IMG/VR virus record: IMGVR_UViG_3300010354_000270
Location: 1-35,230 of that record
Source: a virus
Strand: one strand, 5' to 3'
DNA length: 35,230 nucleotides
The translations under genes and the position numbers were made by a program. Positions 8,598 to 15,800 of this stretch are shown here, piece after piece (the first letter of the stretch is position 1; each line of letters opens with the position of its first letter). The notes beneath the pieces were generated by a model. It saw only the letters and a list, made by a program, of their open reading frames with translations, was not told the origin of the DNA and ran no database searches.

Positions 8598-9140
8598 ATG
8601 ACAATTCAGCCATTAAAAAAAAACGACTTTTATTTTGACAATATTTTAAATGCCGTCTTGCAGGCAGACGGTACAATCAATCATCATGATTGTCATGAAT
8701 TGACCATGATTTGGCCATCTTACAGCGCAATTGACTTGCCAGACTCATCAATACACAGACTTATTCCTTGTAAGTTTGATTTATGGAATAATGAAATAGA
8801 ATACATAGACAATGTATCTAATAATATTATTAAAATTAATTTACTTAATGGAAATAAAACTGTATTCAATGGAGCTTCCTCAACAATTCATTCAACATCG
8901 CCATCTCCTTCTCAGCAAAATTGGGGTTGGAGTTCTAAAAACAATGAAACGTCTAAAAACACTCAAGAACCGTTTAAAAAAGGTACGGTTTTGTTTCACA
9001 AATCTACAAGAACAAAATGGACCTATGATATTGTTGATCCTTTGACCAAGCATTATGTATTAAGGTCTTTTTACGATAAAACCAAAGCCATGCAAGTTTT
9101 TGATAAAGATTTGTCAGAATATGAAGAACTTTTCTTTTAA
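8598..9140 (+). CDS. hypothetical protein, 180 aa
   Basis: First gene of a three-gene plus-strand operon, with a near-perfect ribosome site (AAAGGAGGG) before its ATG. Residues 1-90 are a mixed fold with several Trp and His; residues 95-130 are a Ser/Asn/Gln-rich linker. Residues 130-175 look like a small SH3-like beta domain (KGTVLFHKSTRTKWTYDIVD). No known family is recognised and no membrane segment or signal peptide is present. It lies between structural operons on the other strand, typical of accessory phage genes. Confidence 0.7.
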   Translation: MTIQPLKKNDFYFDNILNAVLQADGTINHHDCHELTMIWPSYSAIDLPDSSIHRLIPCKFDLWNNEIEYIDNVSNNIIKINLLNGNKTVFNGASSTIHSTSPSPSQQNWGWSSKNNETSKNTQEPFKKGTVLFHKSTRTKWTYDIVDPLTKHYVLRSFYDKTKAMQVFDKDLSEYEELFF

Positions 9141-9152
9141 TATGAGGTAATT

Positions 9153-9404
9153 ATGAGTAAAAAATGTCAAAAATGTGATTTTATGATTAATGAAATGTTT
9201 AGTAAAAAATATTGTTATGAGCATTTAGTTGAGTTTGTTGTTCAAGAGCTGCCTGTTTTTCAGCCAATACACATTCAAGCTATTTTGAATTTATTAATGG
9301 AACATTGCCATCCCACAAAACATCCGCCGCGCTTAAATGAACATGTACGAAAAGAATGGTCTGGTAACGATTCTGAAATTTTTTCTCAAGAGGAGGTTAT
9401 ATGA
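9153..9404 (+). CDS. small Cys/His-rich protein, 83 aa
   Basis: Starts 12 nt after the preceding gene with GAGG upstream of the ATG. CQKC (residues 5-8), Cys21 with nearby His24, and HCH (51-53) could bind zinc. The middle, ELPVFQPIHIQAILNLL, is an amphipathic helix. Family not recognised. The end overlaps the next start (ATGA). Confidence 0.6.
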   Translation: MSKKCQKCDFMINEMFSKKYCYEHLVEFVVQELPVFQPIHIQAILNLLMEHCHPTKHPPRLNEHVRKEWSGNDSEIFSQEEVI

Positions 9405-9835
9405 AAATAAATAATTTTTTATTATCTTTAGGGGGATTAGCAATTATAGGGATTACTGGAATCTCTATTTATTATATATTAACCCCAACTAAAACAAATT
9501 GTGTAGATGAAATAACAGAAATCACTAATGCATCCAATATAGAAATGGCTATAGTTATGGCTCCAGAAAAAATTTTAGAAAAAATCAAGCCTTTTGTTTT
9601 ACCAAAAACCGTAACGACGCCAACTAACGATATTGTTGTAATTGCGGGATCAATATCACATAAAAATAGTAGTAATACAGTTTTTTTTAAAGTGTTAATT
9701 GATGTAAACACCTCTAAAGACGACGTTATTTTTAAAGAAATAGATTTAAGTCTTCACAAACAAACCCATCAGTGTAGTCTGAATAAAAAGAACTACCAAA
9801 TCTATACAGGTAAAACACTGATAGGCGCTGAGTAA
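9401..9835 (+). CDS. membrane-anchored hypothetical protein, 144 aa
   Basis: One N-terminal transmembrane or signal-anchor segment (about residues 6-28), then a soluble domain of about 115 residues predicted outside the inner membrane, with two cysteines (about 34 and 126) that could pair. ATG overlaps the previous stop by 4 nt and follows AAGAGGAGG, so it is coupled. The plan resembles the 18676-19053 protein (N-anchor, short ectodomain, two Cys), though the sequences are not obviously alike. Function unknown; an envelope role is inferred. Confidence 0.65.
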   Translation: MKINNFLLSLGGLAIIGITGISIYYILTPTKTNCVDEITEITNASNIEMAIVMAPEKILEKIKPFVLPKTVTTPTNDIVVIAGSISHKNSSNTVFFKVLIDVNTSKDDVIFKEIDLSLHKQTHQCSLNKKNYQIYTGKTLIGAE

Positions 9836-9841
9836 AAACAA

Positions 9842-9877
9842 GTACACTAAATTTCAACTTTTTGGAACTTAGTGTAC
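9842..9877. terminator. hairpin between convergent genes (first)
   Basis: Perfect 9-bp stem GTACACTAA/TTAGTGTAC with an 18-nt loop just after the stop codon of the plus-strand membrane-protein gene. No T-run follows directly, so it may act with the next hairpin or protect mRNA ends. Confidence 0.5.
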
Positions 9878-9888
9878 GTAAAAGTGAA

Positions 9889-9916
9889 ACAAGCCGCAGT
9901 TTTAATTGCGGCTTGT
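9889..9916. terminator. bidirectional terminator hairpin
   Basis: Perfect 10-bp stem ACAAGCCGCA/TGCGGCTTGT with an 8-nt loop between convergent genes (plus gene ending 9835, minus gene ending 9942). T-rich sequence follows on both strands, so it can stop transcription from both sides. Confidence 0.75.
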
Positions 9917-9941
9917 TTAATATTCTAATCAAATCAATTAT

Positions 9942-10901
9942 TTAATACCCCAACACATATCCAAACACCAAAGGAGCTACGATAGTGGCGTCCGACTCAA
10001 TCATAAACTTGGGGGTTTCTTTTGATAATTTGCCCCAAGTAATCTTTTCGTTTGGAACAGCTCCCGAATAACTTCCATATGATGTAGTCGAGTCACCAAT
10101 CTGGCAAAAATAACTCCATAGTGGAATACTTGTGTCTTCTAAGTCTTGCTGGAGCATCGGCACTACGCAGATAGGAAAATCTCCAGCAATACCACCACCT
10201 ATTTGCAAGAATCCCACAGTAGAATCTTTGGTTGTCTCTTTATACCAACAAGCTAAATCCACCATGTATTCAATGCCGTTACGCATAACACGAGTTCCTA
10301 ATTCTCCAGTCATGCAGTAAGAAGCAAAGATGTTTCCTAGAGTAGAATCTTCCCACCCCGGTACGTAAATGGGTAAGTTTTTTTCACAGGCAGCTACAAG
10401 CCAACTGTCTTTAGGGTCTATTTGAGGTTTTATAATACCGTTCTTAATAACTTTATAAAGAAACTCGTGAGGGAAGTAAGACCTCCCGTCACGGCTAGCT
10501 CTTTTCCACTCAGCCAACACATGGGCCTCTATAAGGCGAATAGCTTCTGCTTCTGGGATGCAAGTGTCAGTGACACGGTTAAGGTGTTGTTTGAGTAGTT
10601 TGTTTTCTTCTTGAGGAGTTAGGTCACGGTAGTTGGGAATCACTTTGTAATGATTATGAGCAACGAGATTAAATAAATCTTCTTCAAGATTTGCGCCCGT
10701 GCATGAAATAGCGTGGACTTTGTCTTGGCGAATCATTTCAGCCAAGATAATACCTAACTCAGCGGTAGACATAGCTCCTGCAAGAGTCACCATCATCTTA
10801 TTACCGCCCTCAACGTGTTGTTTATAGGCTTTGGCTGCTGCCAAAACCTCACGAGAGTTGAAGTGTTTGTAATGTTTTTCAAGAAATTCAGAAAGTTGCA
10901 T
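9942..10901 (-). CDS. deoxyhypusine synthase-family enzyme
   Basis: 319 residues, clearly of the deoxyhypusine/homospermidine-synthase fold. Eukaryotic and archaeal members use NAD+ to move the aminobutyl group of spermidine to a lysine of eIF5A; bacterial DHS-like members act on other amines or are uncharacterised. Visible motifs are SCTGANLEEDL (66-76, NAD site), VPGWEDSTLG (180-189), IGGGIAGDFP (234-243) and TWGKL (288-292). The last holds Lys291 at the place of the catalytic lysine of human DHS, so the enzyme looks intact. The segment GDSTTSYGSYSGAVPNEKIT is like bacterial DHS-like proteins, pointing to a bacterial source. It ends an operon of tiny membrane proteins, its ATG beginning 2 nt after the previous stop. 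Substrate uncertain: polyamine chemistry is likely. Confidence 0.93.
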   Translation of the reverse strand: MQLSEFLEKHYKHFNSREVLAAAKAYKQHVEGGNKMMVTLAGAMSTAELGIILAEMIRQDKVHAISCTGANLEEDLFNLVAHNHYKVIPNYRDLTPQEENKLLKQHLNRVTDTCIPEAEAIRLIEAHVLAEWKRASRDGRSYFPHEFLYKVIKNGIIKPQIDPKDSWLVAACEKNLPIYVPGWEDSTLGNIFASYCMTGELGTRVMRNGIEYMVDLACWYKETTKDSTVGFLQIGGGIAGDFPICVVPMLQQDLEDTSIPLWSYFCQIGDSTTSYGSYSGAVPNEKITWGKLSKETPKFMIESDATIVAPLVFGYVLGY

Positions 10902-10902
10902 T

Positions 10903-11091
10903 TCACTTTCCTTTTTTTAATTGATTTATGATGTTGCTGAGAAACTTTTCTTTGCAGGTATCATAGTCTTTGTTGTCAACGCAATGAACATGAGTGGCTG
11001 CTGACATAAAATTAACAGCCAACTCAGATACATAAATCAAAGCTGTGGACAAAGCCAAAACACACGTCAACAGAGTTAGATTACTCCACAT
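10903..11091 (-). CDS. small membrane protein, 62 aa
   Basis: Residues 3-30 form one hydrophobic segment; the rest is a short hydrophilic tail with cysteines in HVHCVDNKDYDTCKEK, which would form a disulfide if exported. The start overlaps the end of the secreted-protein gene by 11 nt in another frame, and the stop abuts the DHS-like gene, so all three are translationally coupled. No family recognised. Confidence 0.6.
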   Translation of the reverse strand: MWSNLTLLTCVLALSTALIYVSELAVNFMSAATHVHCVDNKDYDTCKEKFLSNIINQLKKGK

Positions 11092-11398
11092 CTTTTGGTT
11101 GCTCCAACTTGGGACAATCTATTTGAAAATAATCTGCTTTAACGTCCTTGAAGTATAAAAATTCTTTACAAAAAGCTACTTTTTCAAAACAACTTGTTTT
11201 ATAAGAGCGTTTACCTACAATTTCAATTTTTAAAATTGCGCCTGTAAAACAATATTGTTCCCATGGGTCTAACTCTTTATCATAAAGATTACACATAGAT
11301 TTCTGAGCAATACATGCGCCAACTAATAAAGTTTTATTAGCAAAAGCTGTTTCTGAAAAAAAACTTAACATTATTAATATAATAAAAATTTTTTTCAT
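11081..11398 (-). CDS. secreted Cys-rich protein, 105 aa
   Basis: Clear Sec signal peptide: MKK, a hydrophobic core (IFIILIMLSFF), and a cleavage site after AFA near residue 20. The mature 85-residue chain carries six cysteines, consistent with disulfides in the periplasm. It overlaps the next gene by 11 nt. Overlap of a secreted protein with a membrane protein recalls spanin pairs, but there is no lipobox or coiled coil and neither chain resembles known spanins, so I do not call it one. Confidence 0.65.
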   Translation of the reverse strand: MKKIFIILIMLSFFSETAFANKTLLVGACIAQKSMCNLYDKELDPWEQYCFTGAILKIEIVGKRSYKTSCFEKVAFCKEFLYFKDVKADYFQIDCPKLEQPKDVE

Positions 11399-11404
11399 AT
11401 ATTT

Positions 11405-11566
11405 TTACTTTAACATTAATTTACTTAAATAATGAACAACAATAATCCAAATACACGCTATTGCGGTAACTTTTAAAAAAAACATACCCAAATGATAAAT
11501 TAAAAACGCCAAAGCATCTGATAGTGTTGGAGTTTTTTCTTCGTTTTTATTTGATTTTTTATTCAT
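11405..11566 (-). CDS. small membrane protein, 53 aa (holin-sized)
   Basis: Charged N-terminus MNKKSNKNEEK, then a hydrophobic stretch of about 32 residues (19-50) able to form one or two transmembrane helices, and a basic end. Starts at an ATGA overlap with the previous gene. Size and topology would fit a small holin or other membrane effector, but no endolysin is visible here. Function unassigned. Confidence 0.55.
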   Translation of the reverse strand: MNKKSNKNEEKTPTLSDALAFLIYHLGMFFLKVTAIACIWIIVVHYLSKLMLK

Positions 11567-11712
11567 AAAATTTTTCCCATAACGATGGCCTCATAAGCGT
11601 TGATGGCGTCTTGAGAAGACGTTTCTATTTCTAATAACTCATAGCGAGCATGACTGGTAAGTTTGGCCTGCATTAAATTAAAAATTCTATAAACAAACAA
11701 CTCAATAATCAT
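11563..11712 (-). CDS. hypothetical small protein, 49 aa
   Basis: Begins MIIELFVYRIFNLMQAKL, an amphipathic helical start, and continues with a mixed charged helix; no membrane segment is certain. ATG preceded by GAGGAG at 8 nt. Overlaps the next gene by 4 nt (ATGA). No family recognised; coding status rests on the ribosome site and tight packing in the operon. Confidence 0.5.
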   Translation of the reverse strand: MIIELFVYRIFNLMQAKLTSHARYELLEIETSSQDAINAYEAIVMGKIL

Positions 11713-11716
11713 CTAA

Positions 11717-11905
11717 TTACTCCTCAATGTCAGCAGTAGTCAGGTCAATCAGGCCGGCGTCAACCAACTCTTTAGCAACTTTTACATAGTGTCCTTGTAG
11801 ACTAAAAATCAACCCACTATCTACAAGATTTTGAAATAATACAGGAACTAGGCTGTTATCGAGGTTGCCATCTTCATAATCCATTAACATATTAAGCATT
11901 TTCAC
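11717..11905 (-). CDS. conserved small phage protein, 62 aa
   Basis: GTG start with GGGGG 4-5 nt upstream. The pattern MxxYExGxL...LFQNLVDSGLIFSLQGHY...AKELVDAGLI is one I recognise from many small tailed-phage proteins of unknown function (probably the family called DUF7417; name from memory). Helical, no membrane segment. Second gene of the small-protein operon. Confidence 0.65.
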   Translation of the reverse strand: MKMLNMLMDYEDGNLDNSLVPVLFQNLVDSGLIFSLQGHYVKVAKELVDAGLIDLTTADIEE

Positions 11906-11915
11906 AAATCCCCCT

Positions 11916-11975
11916 TTAAGAATAACGAGAAATTAAAATTGCAACCAATACGGCCAACAAAAGACTTATTAACAT
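11916..11975 (-). CDS. 19-residue membrane peptide
   Basis: A complete tiny frame, MLISLLLAVLVAILISRYS, almost all hydrophobic, preceded by a perfect ribosome site (AGGAGG, 7 nt before ATG). It is too short for normal gene finders. Size and composition resemble type I toxin peptides or small single-helix membrane regulators. First frame downstream of the sigma-28-like promoter at 12027-12053 and 10 nt before the next gene. Translation is likely from the ribosome site; function is unknown. Confidence 0.55.
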   Translation of the reverse strand: MLISLLLAVLVAILISRYS

Positions 11976-12002
11976 ATAACACCTCCTATAAAAAAATATC
12001 AT

Positions 12003-12039
12003 AAAAAAACAAAACCTCCAATTTATTTATCGGAGGTTT
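12003..12039 (-). terminator. Rho-independent terminator after 12067-12801
   Basis: Minus-strand stem AAACCTCC/GGAGGTTT (12032-12039 with 12012-12019), 12-nt loop, followed by GTTTTTTT. It lies 28 nt after the end of the helical-protein gene. The stem overlaps the sigma-28-like promoter for the next operon. Confidence 0.85.
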
Positions 12040-12053
12040 AATAAAAAACTTAA
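12027..12053 (-). promoter_or_regulatory. sigma-28 (FliA)-like promoter, small-protein/DHS operon
   Basis: Minus strand reads TTAAGTTT-N11-TCCGATAA: 7/8 and 7/8 matches to TAAAGTTT-N11-GCCGATAA with exact spacing. Transcripts would start near 12020, after the first terminator arm, so they would lack the hairpin. It would drive seven genes from 11975 to 9942. Confidence 0.6.
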
Positions 12054-12066
12054 TACATTTTTTAAA

Positions 12067-12801
12067 TTAAAATCCTAAAAACTTAAGAGAGTCTAGTTGA
12101 GCTGAATTACACTTTTTCTTTAATTCAGGCAGTCTTCCTGCCTCAAATACTTTTTGAACATAAAATTTAGCCAAAGCTACTAAGTTGGCCGCTTCAGCCC
12201 CGTCCGTTGTTTTAGCTAACCCTTGTAGTTTTGTAAGAGAAGCAAAAAACATAGATTCAACTTCCCCAGCATCTTTATTCCAAATCGCATCTTCGTCCAT
12301 ACCAGATTCGCGCATATCTTTTAAAAGCTCTTCTTGCAAATTTTGCCACCCCTTAACCTCTGACATACGATAATTCATTGCAATAACCATTTGATCTAAT
12401 TCGTATTTATGAAATTGAATTTCAATTTCTAATTCACGTCTTTTAATTTCATCTCGTCTAGAATCGCCCAATTCTTCCATATCAAGCATCAATTTTTCAA
12501 CTTGTAGTTTTTTAAGTTCAAAATCTTTTGCAAGATAAAAACTTTGTTCAAGTTGTACTTTTTGTTCTAGAATTGATTGATGAAATTTAGAATGAAGGGT
12601 TGGATGATAATCATCTGAAATAATAGATCTTTTTTGCGTATCTGTTCTCCAAATATGAACTTTTTCAAAAACTTGAGCAAAGTGTTCTTTATTTGCAACT
12701 AAAAATTGTTGGTCCTCTTTTTTTATAATCGACATTGGTTTAATGGTATCAAGAATGTTGGTAACCGCAGTATCCGCATTTTTTGCAATAATATTTGACA
12801 T
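12067..12801 (-). CDS. hypothetical alpha-helical protein, 244 aa
   Basis: Almost entirely helical with a long charged coiled coil (about residues 85-155, many Glu/Lys/Leu heptads). No signal peptide or membrane segment. It is a single-gene unit with its own strong promoter (TTGACA-N17-TATATT), GGAGG ribosome site and terminator, so it is probably made in quantity. Position after the propeller fibre suggests a virion or assembly protein, for example a fibre-attachment or scaffold-type protein. No family recognised. Confidence 0.65.
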   Translation of the reverse strand: MSNIIAKNADTAVTNILDTIKPMSIIKKEDQQFLVANKEHFAQVFEKVHIWRTDTQKRSIISDDYHPTLHSKFHQSILEQKVQLEQSFYLAKDFELKKLQVEKLMLDMEELGDSRRDEIKRRELEIEIQFHKYELDQMVIAMNYRMSEVKGWQNLQEELLKDMRESGMDEDAIWNKDAGEVESMFFASLTKLQGLAKTTDGAEAANLVALAKFYVQKVFEAGRLPELKKKCNSAQLDSLKFLGF

Positions 12802-12835
12802 GTAGCCTCCATATATAGCCCATAAGAGCTATGTT

Positions 12836-12864
12836 AATATAATAGCTAAAAATACTTATGTCAA
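12836..12864 (-). promoter_or_regulatory. strong sigma-70 promoter
   Basis: Minus-strand consensus -35 TTGACA (12859-12864), 17-nt spacer and -10 TATATT (12836-12841, 5/6). The -10 lies 35 nt before the ATG at 12801. The best sigma-70 match in the window. Confidence 0.85.
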
Positions 12865-12876
12865 GCGTAATACAAA

Positions 12877-15800
12877 TTAATTAATTTGTATATTATCTAT
12901 TGATATTTCAGTATATTTTTCTGTTCTTCTTAATTTACTTATTCCATTATATCCACCGAACGCAAGTGCTCCATTTTGTTTTCCAGCTCCTGCCAATTGA
13001 CTTCCGGCTGTTAAATTTCCTGACACTGTCCAAATATTTCCATTAAATTTTTCCGTTACCCCAAGATAGCTAGAACCTGAATATCCACCAAAAGCCAATG
13101 CGGCATTTTGTGTTCCTGCTCCAAAAAGTTCTGTTTTTGCTGCATTCAGGTTGTTAGCCAAAGACCACGCTCCGCCATTAAATTTTTCTGTTGTAGCCAC
13201 TATAACAGAAGCAGGGGAATTAAGACCTCCAAATACTAAAGCAGAGTTTTGTGTTCCTGCTCCAGCCAGTCCGTATCTTTTTGTACTTAAAGAAGCGCTG
13301 GCCGCCCAGCTTGTTCCATCAAATTTTTCAGATATTTCAATATTAGACCCCACGGCTAATGCAGCATTCTGTGTTCCAACGCCAGTAAAATTATCTCTAC
13401 CGTATGTTAAGATTCCTAAAGGGAGGACTGACCACGCGCTTCCGTTAAAATTTTCTGTTACATCTTGAATAGAGCTGTTGTCGGTACCTCCAAATGCTAA
13501 TGCTGCGCCCTGTGTTCCCACTCCCGCCAAACCTGATTTTTCTGTACTTAAATCACCTGTTAAAGACCATGAGTTTCCATTAAATTTTTCAGTTGTTTTA
13601 ATTTTATTAGCGGTATTGTTTTCTCCACCAAAAGCCAGGGCAGCATCTTGTGTACCAGCTCCTGCTAATTTATTTTTTTCTGCATTTAAATCGTTGGCCA
13701 AAGACCACACACCATTTCCAAGAGTTTTTGGAATAAATTCAATATTATAATTAAATTTTTCTGTTATTGAAAGTTGGTTAAATGCGTATCCACCCAAAGC
13801 CAAAGCAGCATTCTGTGTTCCTGCTCCTGCTAAACTATATCTGGCTGCACTTAAACTTCCTGCTGTAGACCATGTACTACCATTAAATTTTTCTGTTACT
13901 GCAGTTGCTATACCTGTAGTTCCGCCAAAAGCTAATGCAGCATTCTGTGTTCCTACTCCTGCCAATCCCTCTTTACCTACACTTAAATTCCCTGTTGTAG
14001 ACCACGCACTTCCATTAAACTTTTCTGTTACTGCAGTTACTGAACCTGTACTTCCACCAAAAGCTAATGCAGCATTCTGTGTTCCTGCTCCTGCTAAACC
14101 AAATTTAGCTGCACTTAAATTCCCCGTTGTAGACCATGCGCTTCCATTAAATTTTTCTGTTACTGAAGTTGCTATACCTGTAGTTCCACCAAAAGCCAAT
14201 GCAGCATTCTGTGTTCCTGCTCCTGCCAATCCCTCTTTACCTACACTTAAATTCCATGCACCATTTGTAGACCATGTACTTCCATTAAACTTTTCTGTTA
14301 CTGCAGTTCTTGAACCTGTATATCCACCAAAAGCTAATGCAGCGTTCTGTATACCAGCTCCTGCTAAACCATTTTTAGCCGCACTTAAATTCCCTGTTGT
14401 AGACCATGCGCTTCCATTAAATTTTTCTGTTACCGCAGTTCTTGAGCCCGTAAAACCGCCAAAAGCCAATGCAGCATTCTGTGTTCCTGCTCCTGCTAAT
14501 CCATTTTTAGCTGTATTTAAATAAGCAACCGTAGACCATTGATTTGATTGATAATTTTCTTTTTCTAGTTCTGTAATCCATAATGATTCTTGATTAGATA
14601 GTCCACCATTTATATCAAAATTTACATCTAATTGCAGTATTCCTGCTTCTGAGCCTAAATTCATTACTATGGGAGTGTTTGAGCTAGAAATATTTATACT
14701 ATTTAAAGTGCCTTTAAATATACCAAAAAACCCACATTTTAATTGACCGTTAAACTTTTCTGTTGCTGAAAGATAATTACTGCCATTTGTGGTTCCACCA
14801 AAAGCCAATACAGCATTCTGTGTTCCTGCTCCTGCTAAATTGTATTTAGCTGCACTTAACCCCCCTGTTGTAATCCACACACTTCCATTAAACTTTTCTG
14901 TTACTGCAGTTGCTGGTGGCACGGTTCCACCAAATACCAGTCCAGCATTTTGTGTACCAGCGCCTGCTGAATATTGTTTAGCTGCACTTAAATTCCCTGT
15001 CGTAGACCATGTACTACCATTAAATTTTTCTGTTACTGCGGTTGATATACCTGTAGTTCCGCCAAAAGCTAGTGCAGCATTCTGTGTTCCTGCCCCTACT
15101 AAAAGATATTTAGCTGCACTTAAATTCCCTGTCGTAGACCATGTACTACCATTAAATTTTTCTGTTACTGCAGTTGCTGCACTACCTGTATATCCACCAA
15201 AAGCCAAAGCAGCACCTTGTGTTCCTGCCCCTGCTAAACCAAATTTAGCTGCACTTAAATTCCATGCGCCATTTGTAGACCATGCACTTCCATTAAATTT
15301 TTCTGTTACTGCAGTTGCTGCACTACCTGTATATCCACCAAAAGCCAATGCAGCATTCTGTGTTCCTGCTCCTGCTAAATTTTGTTTAGCTGCACTTAAA
15401 TTCCATGCGCCATTTGCAGACCATGTACTACCATTAAATTTTTCTGTTACTGCAGTTACTGAACCCGTATTTCCACCAAAAGCTAATGCAGCATTCTGTG
15501 TTCCTGCCCCTGCTAATCCACTTTTAGCTGTATTAAGAGGACTCGTTCCGCTCCAAAAATCAAAAATTAATATATTATCCGGAATACTAAATGTTGTTGG
15601 GCCATTTAATACCGTTGATTCAAAATGATAATCTTCAATTGCATTAATTACTGGAGTGTATGGATCAGCACCAGTTCTAATTAAAAATTCTAAACCATCG
15701 GATGCTTTTAGATATAGCTTTCCATCTGTTTTTGCATACAATCTCACATAATTAGGATCAGGAACAGCAGCAGCAGTTATTCCGTTTAAATCTTCATAAT

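Noticed and set aside
11081-11398. Spanin pair (with 10903-11091)
   Set aside because: Overlap and export signals are suggestive, but there is no lipobox, no coiled coil and no endolysin nearby.
12905-15560. Regular repeats that might suggest a CRISPR array
   Set aside because: Units of about 140 nt are in frame, diverge gradually and encode kelch blades; no short identical repeats with unique spacers and no cas genes.
14789-15628. Long plus-strand open frame opposite the kelch repeats
   Set aside because: Codon periodicity of the repeats keeps the opposite frame open; no ribosome site, and the minus frame is uninterrupted.
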